Source: Candidatus Endolissoclinum faulkneri L2 (GTDB taxonomy: Bacteria; Pseudomonadota; Alphaproteobacteria; Thalassobaculales; Thalassobaculaceae). Taken from it: 64,000 bases of DNA. Of this stretch, positions 9,527-20,064 are shown piece after piece. Positions within the stretch are counted from its first letter, which is position 1; each line of letters begins with the position of its first letter. The notes beneath the pieces were generated by a model. That model ran no database searches. It worked only from the letters and a program-made list of their open reading frames with translations, and was not told the DNA's origin. A program made the position numbers and the translations under genes. The DNA lies in NCBI RefSeq assembly GCF_000319385.1, contig NC_019566.1:1193266-1257265 (forward strand). Reading direction: 5' to 3'.

Positions 9527-9753
9527 AGCTTTCTTTAGAAAAGAAGTATCAAATAGCACTTCTTAATGAAGTGATGCTAATTTAAAAAAAACAATAGATA
9601 GATTAATCCTCAAACAGATTGATTAATATATTAGTAAATTAAATTACCAAGAGTAAGATACGATTGGGTTATTTGTAAAAAATAGCTAATTGTTATTCTC
9701 TAATATACCTATTGGCGCAAGGATAATTGTTAATTATTATCCTTTACTTTTTT
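9527..9753 (+). ncRNA. Candidate small RNA between an orphan promoter and a terminator
   Basis: The interval starts about 7 bases after the TATAAT at 9515-9520 and ends at a terminator-like hairpin plus T-run (9719-9753). It contains an 8-base stem with a 2-base bulge (AGCACTTC near 9558 against GAAGTGATGCT) but no credible coding frame beyond about 20 codons. The only frame starting near the 5' end, from TTG at 9523, gives a 20-residue peptide. I do not recognise the RNA family; 4.5S, 6S and tmRNA signatures were not seen. The call rests only on promoter and terminator spacing. Confidence 0.3.
9719..9753 (+). terminator. Intrinsic terminator-like hairpin with T-run
   Basis: The stem is AAGGATAAT (9719-9727) with ATTATCCTT (9736-9744), an exact 9-bp stem with an 8-base loop. 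It is followed by TAC and six T residues (9748-9753). No annotated gene ends here, which supports a short transcript from the promoter at 9515. Confidence 0.5.
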
Positions 9754-11971
9754 CTGTAAAAATTCAATCTAGATAAAAATATGAACTATAACTGCTACTG
9801 ATATAAGTTATGTAAAAAAACAACTAAATCAGTCGTTTGTGCAATACAAGCCTTATAAAAAGATGCTAATATTTTTGAAAAGGATTTTCAAATACTAAGA
9901 TTTGGAGAGATAGAATTAATTGATTAATAGCTTTCTTACCTAACTTGATTAAAAATTTATTTAGATACGGTAATTATTTTCTTCTGCTTGTTCAGAGTAT
10001 TACACCTTAGTGTATATTAGATTAGCTTATTGATACAAGCTAAAAGCAATCTAAAAATTACCATTTAATATAATGGAATGATACCAAAGTGAAATGTATA
10101 AAAATGGCGAAAATAAATTGCAATCCTAGGAATTAGAATAACAAACCGGGTAATTCTTTAAAGGCGATATTTTTATAAATCTATGAACTATGATTAGAGT
10201 TATTTTTTAAGTATATTATACTGCATTCACTTTGAGTTATCTTAAAAAAAAATCATTATCAAATATAAATCACACGAACGAAACTTCAATTAATTTTAAA
10301 AAATGTTTAAACTTTTCGCTTGGAGCAAAATTCCTAGGAAATTAGAATTAAAACATCAATCAATTCGATAATAGTATAGCGAGATAACGTAATAAAGAAA
10401 AATGCAAGCTTCATTCATTGCTTAAATCGCCAGCAAAATATCATTTTTTTTTTTGAAATAGTGGCAAAAACAACAACAACGTAAATATTATTTTCATTAA
10501 GCATTAGCAATCTAGCCATAAGTTAAAAAACTATGGTTGTATTATTAATAAGACATGTAAAAAATTCAAATTTAACAGCAAATTTAAGTGAAATGCAGAT
10601 TTCAATAAATCTCTTTCAGCAGTTTCCGATTGCCTTGCATGATTTAGACGAAACAAAAGCTTTGTAGTACTTAAAGAGATTATCATAAAAAAATTTAAAT
10701 TATAAAAATTTGCTTTGCAGAAATAGTAGAAATTATCTAAATAATTTTAGAATTTTTTGTTTAATCATTGCAGAAAAAGATATAGTGATTATCAGATACT
10801 ATCAAAAATAAACAAAACCTGTCATTATTAAGCTTAGTAATAATGAAATAAACTTTAAAACATTATACTTTTAAATTCAACTGGAAACCTAACCATCAAA
10901 TACTCAATATAATTAAATTAAGCGATTAATGTAAAATGCAAATACACTCATTCATTTAACGTAACACAGCAAAAAAACTGAATTGTTTTCATCAATTCAA
11001 GTATTGATTTTTTAAAAAATTATAGTGGATAAAGTATGTTTTATCTAGTATTAGATTAGAAAATAAAAATAATAAAAATAAATTAATATTTAAACTTTAG
11101 GTTAATAACTAAATTTTATAGGGCTAATACAGTACGTACTATGTAAATGTACTGAATAATTATGAAAGAAACTATTAATTTTTTTTGACAGATAGCTATA
11201 TACTCAACAAGTATATGAATAGAAATTATATTAAGGCAGATTTCTTTAATTGACTAAAAACTATAAACATCTATCTTCCTAATTAAAATCAAAAGTATTG
11301 AGATAATAATATTATTTTAAAATAAATTATTTCTTGTTAATCAAGTTTTTATTCTAAGGTTAGAGTAAAAAACTAAAGAATAGTTATATCAATTTTTAAG
11401 ATTAAGAGAATAATGTTAAGAAAATATTGTTATAAATCAAGTAATTAGTTTATAACACAGAAAATAAAATATATAAAAATTTTTTTTTGAATCTACCAGT
11501 AAATAATTGTTAAATTAATACTTACCAATTAAAGTAAAATCAAAAAATCTCTGATATTAATATTTTACTTTGTACTCGCAGTGAGTTAAAATCTCACATA
11601 TCATCGGATATTTATTAAATTTACAAGTTTTAATTATGTTTAAAGCTTATCAAGGTAAGATATTAAAACTACTAATTAATTTTTAGCAAAAACCTCTTAT
11701 ATTTAAAAATACTAATTCACTTATTACTAAGCTAGCTAAGCCAATAAAATCTTAATCTTGTAATAAGATAATAAAACATACATCGAAGTATAGCGTATAA
11801 AATACCAAATTGCTTAAATAGTTAAAAAAAAACGAAGCCTTTCTAAAAAAAATTTTTATAGATATTATTATCTTTCACCATTCAAATTTAGCGCTAAATA
11901 AAATATTATAATATTTGACATCTGTTTTATGTTTTACTTAGGGTACTAATCTCCTTATCCATTTTAGTAAG

Positions 11972-12721
11972 CTAGCCACCTAAGGAATGAATAAGTTTAC
12001 GAACTACCTCTGTAGCCTTTTCCAGCTTTACCTCGTCGATACCAGATAGAACCAGGTTAGTGCTTAAAATACCAGTTTCTTGCAGATGAGGATAGCTACC
12101 AATCTCGATATCAGGGAAAGTGGACTGTATCTTACCTAGATCATGAGCAATAACACCTTCTCCCACCATACATGACACTGTACGTGAATACACCATAGGA
12201 CCGCCATTCAGCACTAGCTTTAACCTATCAAACATCGCACGCAAGATATCTGGCATACCAGGCATAACATGCACATTTTTTACTATAAAACCTGGTGCTA
12301 CAGAAACTGGGTTATTGATTAGCTTCGCGCCAACTGGCAATTCAGCCATCTTTTGGCGAGCAACGTTGAATTCTACTCCGTTACTGGCATAGTAAGAAGC
12401 AAGCAGTCTCATTACCTCGACATTTTGCTCTATTGGTATATTAAAAGCCTTAGCAATACTAGCAGTAGTAATATCATCATGAGTACTTCCAATACCGCCC
12501 GAGGTAAAAACATAAGTGTAACGATCAGCAAGAGCAGTAACAGCTTCAATTATTGCAAGTTCTTCATCTCTTACCAACCTAACCTCAAATAAACGAATGC
12601 CTCTCTCCATTAGATTCTTAGCGATGTACTCAATATTTTCATCTTTCGTATATCCAGAAAGAATTTCGTTACCTATAACCAATATAGCAGCTGTGATAGT
12701 CGCTGGCATCGTATCAATCAT
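11972..12721 (-). CDS. Molybdopterin-binding (MoaB/CinA N-terminal-like) domain protein
   Basis: This is a 249-residue protein of the COG1058 type, with the CinA N-terminal or MoCF-binding fold and without the C-terminal deamidase domain of full CinA. Family motifs are ILVIGNEILSGYTKDEN near the N terminus, TSGGIGSTHDD (about residues 89-99), AELPVGA, and NVHVMPGMPDI. Related proteins have been linked to nucleotide or cofactor repair, but the reaction of this stand-alone form is not established, so I give no symbol. An ATG at 12709 is an alternative start. The gene is isolated between long spacers. Confidence 0.85.
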   Translation of the reverse strand: MIDTMPATITAAILVIGNEILSGYTKDENIEYIAKNLMERGIRLFEVRLVRDEELAIIEAVTALADRYTYVFTSGGIGSTHDDITTASIAKAFNIPIEQNVEVMRLLASYYASNGVEFNVARQKMAELPVGAKLINNPVSVAPGFIVKNVHVMPGMPDILRAMFDRLKLVLNGGPMVYSRTVSCMVGEGVIAHDLGKIQSTFPDIEIGSYPHLQETGILSTNLVLSGIDEVKLEKATEVVRKLIHSLGG

Positions 12722-13473
12722 TTATTGCTCTAAATAAAATTTAAAAAACCATTATTGCGTAATCGTAACAAATAATTCTGATTTTATCAAATTATCTCCT
12801 CATAGGAACTCGGCTGCGTTAGTTATACATTGAAATCAAATTATAACTCCAGAAAACAAATAACTGTTTAAAATCTTTAATTTTAATAAATCCATTTAAA
12901 CGATTATTTGACTAATATAGTATTTATTTTCATTATCAAATAGATGAAATTTCTTATTTCTTGCGATACTAATAATCACTAATTGCAATTTAGATAAATT
13001 ATACATTGATATTACTTAAAATACTGTTTTAATTTTTCTTATTGTATTCGTAATAAAATAAGGTAAATAATTTTAGCAAAATTACATAATTCTTAACTAG
13101 TAAATTCCAATAACAAAGATACAATGATATTTTTACTATATAATACAAATGCCAATGGATAATTTTAAGTAAAATAAACTAAGTGTTATTAGTAGCAATG
13201 TGGCATAAATTGAGTACTTTTTTGTTTCCCAGTATATTATTGTAATTGATAAAATACTAAGCTAAAATTTATAGATTTCGATAATATATTACTATTGACG
13301 TGAAGTATTATTTAGCATAGATAGATTATCATCCCTGTAACGAGCATAGATAAGCACTTGCAAAGTGATGATTGAAATTGCTTCTTACTTTGTTTATTAA
13401 CATTTTAATTACTTGAAAAATGAATACTGATGCAACTATATAAAGTGAATTTTTGCTTGAATATCATTTTGCC
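12722..13473. other. Spacer between the MoaB/CinA-like gene and sfsA (divergent)
   Basis: This AT-rich stretch separates two divergent genes and should contain both promoters. I cannot assign a convincing -35/-10 pair. A short less AT-rich patch lies near 12800-12825. No RNA gene is seen. Confidence 0.5.
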
Positions 13474-14190
13474 GTGAAGTTACCAGATAATCTACAAGAG
13501 GGCCGATTAATTAAGCGTTATAAACGCTTTCTAATTGATGTAGATCTAGGTAATAATAATATAGTTACTGCTTATTGTCCTAACCCTGGCGCTATGACCG
13601 GACTAATCAATCCTGGAATGCGAGTCTGGCTATCTCGTTCGCGCAATTTTAAAAATAAGCTACCATACACACTCGAACTTGTAGAGAGTAATAATAGTAG
13701 TATAGTAGGAATTCATACGGGTCGGGCAAATGCTATAGTGGAAGAGGCAATTGTACAGGGGGTAATTCCTGAAATCGTTGGTTATAAAACTTTACGACGT
13801 GAGGTAAAATACGCGCTGCACAGTCGTATCGACATATTATTGGAAACACCTTTTCAACCACGGTGCTATGTAGAAGTAAAAAATGTTAATTTGATCCGCT
13901 TTACTGCTCAAAGCCCTAGTTATTATGAATTCCCCGACAGTGTAACTTCGCGCGGCGCCAAACATCTCGACAATCTAGCAGCAATGGCTAGGATTGGTAA
14001 TCGTAGCATAATAATATTCTGTATTCAGCGATCCGATAGTAATTGCATGACATTGGCGCGCGATATTGATCCTAAATATGGATTAGCCTTCGATCTTGCT
14101 CGTGAAGCAGGAGTAGAAGCGATGGCTTGGGAGTGTAAAGTTAATCTAACGGAGATTGTATTAAAACGTTCTATACCTATTGTGGCATAG
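13474..14190 (+). CDS. sfsA: SfsA, sugar fermentation stimulation protein homologue
   Basis: This is an SfsA-family protein, a presumed DNA-binding protein with a nuclease-like fold; its role is not settled. Family motifs are RLIKRYKRFLIDVDL near the N terminus, YCPNPGAMTGL, LELV with VGIHTGRAN, CYVEVKNV, FPDSVTSRGAKHL, and the IIFCIQRSD strand. The frame extends to a TTG at 13453. I chose the GTG at 13474 because it gives the usual MKLPDNLQEGRLIKRY N terminus and a normal length of 238 residues. map follows on the same strand 72 bases later, a neighbour relation often seen in alphaproteobacteria. Confidence 0.9.
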   Translation: MKLPDNLQEGRLIKRYKRFLIDVDLGNNNIVTAYCPNPGAMTGLINPGMRVWLSRSRNFKNKLPYTLELVESNNSSIVGIHTGRANAIVEEAIVQGVIPEIVGYKTLRREVKYALHSRIDILLETPFQPRCYVEVKNVNLIRFTAQSPSYYEFPDSVTSRGAKHLDNLAAMARIGNRSIIIFCIQRSDSNCMTLARDIDPKYGLAFDLAREAGVEAMAWECKVNLTEIVLKRSIPIVA

Positions 14191-14262
14191 TCTTTAGGTA
14201 TTATTCTTTATAGCTAAAAGCACGATACATCCATGATACTTTAATTAATAAGGATTTTTTTC

Positions 14263-15066
14263 ATGCAACTTACTACTGAATCGCGTCGTATTGTGCGCCA
14301 TGTGGATGAAGATTTTGAAAGCATGCGAAAAGTTGGGCGCTTAGCAGCAGAAATTCTTGACATGATAACTAACCATGTTGTACCTGGCGTCAGTACCGAT
14401 ACATTAGATCACTTATGTCTTCAAATGACTTTAGATAATGGCGCTACTCCTGCTCCACTTGGTTATAATGGATTTCCAAAATCGATTTGCACATCAATCA
14501 ACCATGTTGTGTGCCACGGTATTCCTAGCAACCGTAGGCTGGAAGAAGGTGATATTGTTAATATAGACGTAACCGTTATCCTTGATGGTTGGTATGGCGA
14601 TACCAGTCGAATGTATTTGGTCGGTGAAAAAATATCTGTAAAAGCTAGACGTTTAGTAGATGTAACCTATGATGCTATGATGCTAGGTATTGAAGCAATT
14701 AGTCCTGTCATGCGTCTAGGTGCTATAGGTCATTGCATTCAAGCATTCGCAGAAGCGAATAGTTTTTCTGTAGTGCGTGATTTCTGCGGCCATGGTTTAG
14801 GACGTACATTTCACACGGTACCGAGCGTACTGCATTATGGCCAAGCAGAGCAAGGCATTTGTCTAGAAAAAGGTATGTTTTTTACCGTTGAACCAATGGT
14901 CAACGCCGGTAAATCTTCAGTAAAAATTCTATCCGATGGTTGGACAGCGGTAACTCGTGATCGTTCTCTTTCAGCTCAGTTTGAACATTCGGTTGGAGTG
15001 ACAGAAACCGGATTTGAAATATTCACTTTATCACCTAACGGTTACACAAAGCCACCTTATCTCTAA
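14263..15066 (+). CDS. map: Methionine aminopeptidase, type I
   Basis: It removes the N-terminal methionine from nascent proteins. The five metal ligands are in recognisable contexts: NIDVTV and YGDTSRM (two Asp), CGHGLGRTFH (His), FTVEPMV (Glu), and SAQFEHSVGV (Glu). The substrate His is in VCHGIP. The length of 267 residues is normal. An AAGGA stands shortly before the ATG at 14263. It probably follows sfsA in one transcript. In many alphaproteobacteria radC comes next, but here there is only a 1.15-kb spacer. Confidence 0.96.
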   Translation: MQLTTESRRIVRHVDEDFESMRKVGRLAAEILDMITNHVVPGVSTDTLDHLCLQMTLDNGATPAPLGYNGFPKSICTSINHVVCHGIPSNRRLEEGDIVNIDVTVILDGWYGDTSRMYLVGEKISVKARRLVDVTYDAMMLGIEAISPVMRLGAIGHCIQAFAEANSFSVVRDFCGHGLGRTFHTVPSVLHYGQAEQGICLEKGMFFTVEPMVNAGKSSVKILSDGWTAVTRDRSLSAQFEHSVGVTETGFEIFTLSPNGYTKPPYL

Positions 15067-15702
15067 ATAAAATTTATATTTTAAATACTTTTAGATCAAA
15101 AATAAAACAGAGTTTGAGCTATTTATTACCAAATTGCATGCATAAGAACCATTGATCAAATCTACATTTGAACTTCATTTCTTCCAAATTAACTAGTTCG
15201 TAAACGCTTTTACGTCCGGTATAGCTATAATCATTGTGCTTACTTTGTAAAGTAGCTACTTCATAAAGTATGATAGACATAAAGCTAATACAATAATTGT
15301 TTTTTGTTTTTTGCGAAGAGCACAATGATAGATTGTAAAGTTATCAAAATATTCATACTTCATGCAAAGTACCGAAGATTTTTCAAAAATCACTAGTATA
15401 ATAAATGATATTTTGAATTGTTAAAAATAATTAAATGTTTGCACAATTAAAATCTTAACAAGAGTAATACAAGTTATTCTATTGGACCTAAGATAATATC
15501 AGTAGCCTTAATAAGGAAATAGCTTATATTTGCTTATTAAAATGAAATCGAAATAAAATACTTTAGCATTATTAATTTATTGTAACGCGTACGTAAGTAT
15601 TAGAATGCTAAAATACTTACTTTAGTAAAAATAGCCACTATGAATAAATTTTACCTTGATTTATATATAAGTATCCCCTTGGATGGCAAATTTACGCAAA
15701 AA

Positions 15703-15736
15703 AAGATAAAATCTAACTAATGTTAGATTTTATCTT
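15703..15736. repeat. Perfect inverted repeat, 15-bp arms, 4-base loop
   Basis: Arms 15703-15717 (AAGATAAAATCTAAC) and 15722-15736 are exact complements around TAAT. It lies between the convergent genes map and tmk and could serve as a distant bidirectional terminator, although no T-run follows. Confidence 0.85.
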
Positions 15737-15822
15737 GACTGTGTTTTATAATTAATGATAGTAAAAATCTGCTTAATTTAAATTATAATAAATGCAATTA
15801 TTAAACATCATAATATCTTATA

Positions 15823-15859
15823 TACAATTAAGATCTATAGACTATAGATCTTAATTGTA
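15823..15859. repeat. 37-base palindrome, 18-bp arms around one base
   Basis: Arms 15823-15840 and 15842-15859 pair perfectly around a single A at 15841, with AGATCTATAG at the inner end of the left arm. It lies 87 bases after the hairpin at 15703-15736. With a one-base centre it is a cruciform-type palindrome in DNA. Confidence 0.88.
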
Positions 15860-16217
15860 ATGTTAACTCTTCTTTAATGAATTTTATGCAAAAAATTATA
15901 GTACTGATGCATATGCTTTTAATTAATAATAAAATTAATTACGCTTGTAAATAGACCTAAAATCATTATCTAAATATTATTAGTAACGCTAAGATATGTA
16001 ATTTATTTAATAAATTTGTCAAATTATTAGTCAGATATTCTGCAAATTAGTATAAATCTACTTAGATTTAATAAAAATTATAATATGTTTAAATCTATGT
16101 TGAAATTAATACTTAATTTTTATAAATCAGCTATAGTAACAGCAAATTATACAATGTATAACTAACTTTATCTTGGTATCAAGCGTAAATTTCGTAACAT
16201 TAAGTACTTTAAGCATA

Positions 16218-16874
16218 TTAATTTTTATATTTAATCTTATTCTTTAAAAGATTGGATACCACAGAACTAATCTCCATGGCCACTCTTTTTGGTGATTGAG
16301 TAGCATCAATCAAAGCGCAACGTTCTGGCTCAGTCATTGCTAAATTAAAAAAACCATTAGCAACCCTAGCATGAAAAGCACTATCCCTACGATCAAACCT
16401 TGTTTTTTTACTTTTCCGCCGCTTAATTCGTTTTAATCCTATAAGTGGATCGATATATAAAATCAAAGTTAAATCTGGACGAAGACCTTCAACTGCCATA
16501 TTAATTAACGTACGTAGAATATCTAGTGGTATACCACTACCTGCACCTTGATAAACGAGGGTGCTATCCAAAAATCGATCACAAACCACCCAATCTCCAC
16601 GCATTAATGCAGGACGAATCTTACGAACTACGTGATCACGTCGGGCTGCATTAATAAGTATAGCTTCGGTGATCTCGTCCCACTTATCTAGTTCACCTAA
16701 ATTCAACAAGCTACGGATTTCTTCTGCTCCAGGTGAACCGCCAGGCTCTCGAGAGCATATCACACTGATACCGCGAGCAGCTAGCCAATCACGCAAGAAA
16801 GCAATCTGTGTAGATTTACCGGCACCTTCACCTCCTTCTAAAGTGATTAAACATCCTGGATAGTTATATTGCAT
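16218..16874 (-). CDS. tmk: Thymidylate kinase
   Basis: It phosphorylates dTMP to dTDP. Motifs are the P-loop GGEGAGKST near the N terminus, SREPGGSPGAEEIR (dTMP-binding), CDRFLDSTLVYQG (the DR motif), and a basic LID region RIKRRKSKKTRFDRR. The frame extends to a GTG at 16889. The ATG at 16874 has a GGAA element about 6 bases upstream and gives MQYNYPGCLITLEGG, so I use it (218 residues). In relatives tmk is usually between a dac gene and holB; neither is present here. Confidence 0.94.
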   Translation of the reverse strand: MQYNYPGCLITLEGGEGAGKSTQIAFLRDWLAARGISVICSREPGGSPGAEEIRSLLNLGELDKWDEITEAILINAARRDHVVRKIRPALMRGDWVVCDRFLDSTLVYQGAGSGIPLDILRTLINMAVEGLRPDLTLILYIDPLIGLKRIKRRKSKKTRFDRRDSAFHARVANGFFNLAMTEPERCALIDATQSPKRVAMEISSVVSNLLKNKIKYKN

Positions 16875-17527
16875 TTCATTTCCAATCACTAGCAGTTAAT
16901 CTAACTAGATACCACTAAGTTCATACATTAATAAAATAATAAATATATCAATATTCTATACTTTATAGAATACCGCTCTGGTATTTAATTTATACAGTCT
17001 ATACTTTACTAGTAAAGTAATTATATTTTAAAGTTGTTAAAATCTTATCATCAGCAAGGTAATACAATAAAAAATTAATTTTTATGTAAGAATTACATAA
17101 GTAATAATATTATAATCAACCAGAGTTTTGCTATCTTAGAGGTATATAGATTAGCCATAATTCCTACTTTGCCTCGAATACGTGCTCAGTAATAAATTAT
17201 ACTACGTAAAGTATTAAAAAAGATTATTACTGATTTATGCTTTAGAATTATTTAGCAAGTATTTTTACTTTGCTTAAAAATAAAACGAAGCATAGTGCTG
17301 GCTTATAAAAAATAAGCTGCATTACTGAATATTATACCAGTGTAATATTATATAATTGCGATAAGTAATTAATTATCAGTGTTAATTATAAATTGATCTA
17401 AGTTACGAAAACATCAATATAAACAACAAACTAGTACAGTAAATTTTCATCTAATACATAACAATCTAATCTTTTTAGTAAAAGATTTATCATTTTTGCT
17501 TTAGAAAAACAGAAAATAATGTAAAAA
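16875..17527. other. Spacer between tmk and the XRE regulator
   Basis: AT-rich, no gene seen. Only small stems are visible, such as TACTTTACTAGTAAAGTA near 17000 and an 8-bp stem near 16950. It should contain the tmk promoter. Confidence 0.5.
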
Positions 17528-18001
17528 TTAACTCTCTTCTAGTAAAGCAACTGCAACTGATTTTACCATTTCGCTGATGTGCTTGCGCAGGTCTGAATTT
17601 TTGATAGAATAATAAGCACTGACTAACTCTAATGTCTCATGACGAAACATCAGGTCAGTAGTATTTTCTTCATGTTTATTGTAAGCTAAACGAGTCTTCA
17701 TAAGATGAGGTGAGTGTGCTATAGTATCATCAGATATGTCATCAAAAAAAAAGCTAACAGGTATATCAAGTATCTGAGCAATATCCCATAGGCGAGAAGA
17801 GCTAATTCGACTGCTACCGCTTTCATACTTTTGGACTTGCTGAAAGGTTATATTTAGTGCCTCGCCTAATTTCTCTTGGCTCATTCCTAGCAGAGTACGA
17901 CGCAGCCTAACACGACGACCAACATGAATATCAATGGGATTATTATTGGTAATTTGATAATTATTATCACCATAATACTTATATGATTCCACTTTGGTCA
18001 T
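17528..18001 (-). CDS. XRE-family helix-turn-helix transcriptional regulator (PraR type)
   Basis: This is a 157-residue DNA-binding protein. The N-terminal third holds a Cro/C1-type helix-turn-helix: VGRRVRLRRTLLGMSQEKLGEAL, then FQQVQKYESGSSRIS and DIAQILDIPVSFFFDD (about residues 27-91). The C-terminal part has ELVSAYYSIKN, typical of the alphaproteobacterial PraR/SinR-like group commonly found near metK. An AAGG stands 7 bases before the ATG at 18001. It is the only transcription regulator in the window. Its target is unknown, and the 40-base palindrome at 18234-18273 lies 230 bases upstream of it. Confidence 0.88.
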   Translation of the reverse strand: MTKVESYKYYGDNNYQITNNNPIDIHVGRRVRLRRTLLGMSQEKLGEALNITFQQVQKYESGSSRISSSRLWDIAQILDIPVSFFFDDISDDTIAHSPHLMKTRLAYNKHEENTTDLMFRHETLELVSAYYSIKNSDLRKHISEMVKSVAVALLEES

Positions 18002-19639
18002 GGAAATGCCTTAAAATCATTTAAATCAAAACAAAAAATCTAATAATCACTTTCTTACTGGATAATTAAACCATTCGTTACTAATTGTTTTAACTGAAAT
18101 TAATACTAGCTTTGCTAAAAATTTCTGCAGTCAAATTATAACAGTATAAGAAAAAAAACAAACAATACTCGATATCGATTAATAATTTTACTAAAATTCA
18201 TTACTGCAATCGTTTCTTTTATAAATAACTTTAGCAATATCAGTAAAAATAAATTTATTTTTACTGATATTGCACCATACTACGAAATTCTATAATAAAT
18301 TGAATTTTACATTCAAAAAGAAAATTAAAATCCACCAACCCTTCCGGATGCTTTATTAGAGAAAAATTTTACTTTAAATTATGATAGAAGTAAATAATTT
18401 AGTTGAATAAATTTGATGTTTTGATGATTTTAAATTACTGTAGCATATAGGTAAAATAATAAATCAACTTAAAGGATTTTACTAAACCGTCAAAAAGTAT
18501 CTTTCGTAATACCAATTAAAAATTGTTTTATTTACCTGATTGCTTTTAAGTAAATTATAACTGCTGTAATGGAATTAAGTAACTGCTTGTAAGATTGCAG
18601 CAATAGCATATTTATTTAATAGCTTAATGCAAGATTTGCTAATAAACTATTCTAAAATTATTTTATTAGCTAAGGTTACAAAAAGATCATCAAAGATTTC
18701 TTTGGAAATTTTATAGTCTAAAATAGTTATGTCAATTGTTCAATTCCTGCCTACAGCTTCTAGCAACTAACACTAATTTATCCCATAAAACATAGTATTT
18801 CCTACAAGGACCTAAGCGTTAGCATAATTTATACATTTTCTATATATTAAGTAACCCAATAATATAGGCAAGGTATTTTTAATAAATACAAAAGCGAACA
18901 ACACAAATCGATAAACATCAGTAACACTGCATAAAACGCTATATTGCATCTTCTTGGAAAACATTCAGATAAAACTTTTAGTGTTCAGAATAATACTCTA
19001 GTATTCTTAGATAAAATTATTTTTAGTTAATTCCAATATTTTGGATCATAATCTGTAGCGCACAATAAAATTTGTTTCATAAAATGATTTGCTATATTAA
19101 TTATAGTGATCTAGAATACGTTATCTACCTAATAAGGGCAATTAATTGCTTGTATTAAACCTACTATACTGTAATTATCTAATTGTTAATAATAAAAATG
19201 CGAACATTAATACAATTAATGTTATCCAAGATAAAATAGATTAACTGCAGTTATGCCCATTAGTTTTTTTTCTTAGAAAAACTTTTAGAATAAATAAATT
19301 TAATTCTAGCCATGAACTGCTCTTTTGCAAAAAAAATCATTATAAAAAAAGCAATGCTCAATATAATGCACAGTAAACGAATAAATAATGTAATTAAATA
19401 AAAATTATTATTAACACTAAATATATTGAACAAAAAATTAAACAATAATTAATTGGAATAGTCAAAAAAAAAAAATTAAAGCCTTAATTCAGTAATTAAT
19501 GATAATAAAATTAATTTGTGTATGCGATTAATTTTAGCCAAAATTTTCAAACAAGCGATAAAAAGTCGAATGGTTATTAAAAATAACTTGTTCAATACTT
19601 AAAATAAAGGTTCTTGATATAAAGATAATAATTATATGA
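18002..19639. other. 1.6-kb spacer between the XRE regulator and sufT
   Basis: No gene is supported. It holds the long palindrome at 18234-18273. A short less AT-rich patch at 18325-18360 could be a relic. A 61-codon minus-strand frame at 19260-19445 is rejected because its composition (Phe, Ile, Asn, Lys) is what AT-rich noise gives. Confidence 0.5.
18234..18273. repeat. 40-base perfect palindrome without spacer
   Basis: The left half 18234-18253 (GCAATATCAGTAAAAATAAA) is followed directly by its exact reverse complement at 18254-18273. It lies downstream of the suf operon and upstream of the XRE regulator gene on the same strand. Confidence 0.9.
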
Positions 19640-20038
19640 TTAAACCATGTCAAGAAGTAGTCGAGCATCCTCGCTCATAAGGTTCTTAGACCATGGAGGA
19701 TCCCAAACTGTTAACACCTCTACCTCACCCACGCCAGGGGCTTGAGCAACAGCATTAGCAACCAATTGGGGTAGCTCGCCAGCTACCGGACATGCTGGAG
19801 CTGTTAGAGTCATTTCAATATTAACCGACCCTGCATCAAGTAACTTGATGCTGTATATCAAGCCAAGATCATATAAATTAATTGGAATTTCTGGATCATA
19901 TACAGTCTTTATCGATTCAATAACAACTTGTTTTTTAACCCGAAAAGCACTGTCAGGCAAAGGACGACCAGCATGTACTCTTGCACCGGTACGGCTACTT
20001 TCTGGCATAAAATAATGCAAATCTGTAGCGTAATTCAT
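19640..20038 (-). CDS. sufT: SufT, Fe-S cluster assembly/maturation protein (DUF59/MIP18 family)
   Basis: This is a 132-residue protein of the MIP18/DUF59 family that acts in Fe-S cluster maturation or carriage. Motifs are TVYDPEIPINLYDLGLIY (the DPE...DLG signature), MTLTAPACPVAGEL with the conserved Cys, and VLTVWDPPW. It is the last gene of the suf run, 27 bases after sufS, and is probably cotranscribed. An AGGAT precedes the ATG at 20038. The A-type carrier gene sufA is not present here, so SufT may take part of that role (inference). Confidence 0.92.
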   Translation of the reverse strand: MNYATDLHYFMPESSRTGARVHAGRPLPDSAFRVKKQVVIESIKTVYDPEIPINLYDLGLIYSIKLLDAGSVNIEMTLTAPACPVAGELPQLVANAVAQAPGVGEVEVLTVWDPPWSKNLMSEDARLLLDMV

Positions 20039-20064
20039 AACACTTATCCTATAAAATATTTATA

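Larger units (their letters stand above)
9083..11971. other. 2.9-kb gene-free spacer
   Basis: No protein gene is recognisable on either strand, and stops are dense in all frames. It holds a candidate small-RNA unit at 9515-9753. It also holds two near copies of the motif TCCTAGGAATTAGAAT, at 10124-10139 and, with one extra base, at 10332-10348. Otherwise I see only AT-rich sequence with homopolymer runs. Confidence 0.6.
15067..16217. other. Spacer between map and tmk (convergent)
   Basis: It holds three hairpins: a 9-bp stem at 15593-15620 and the long inverted repeats at 15703-15736 and 15823-15859. The stretch 15119-15325 is less AT-rich, and its minus strand is open for 68 codons. It has no family resemblance I can name and could be a gene remnant. 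Confidence 0.5.

Noticed and set aside
15119-15325. 68-codon minus-strand frame after map
   Set aside because: Its amino-acid mix is less AT-driven than typical noise, but I recognise no family, there is no ribosome-binding site, and it is convergent with map. Kept only as a possible relic within the spacer note.
19260-19445. 61-codon minus-strand frame
   Set aside because: Rich in Phe, Ile, Asn and Lys, as expected from translated AT-rich spacer; no ribosome-binding site and no operon context.
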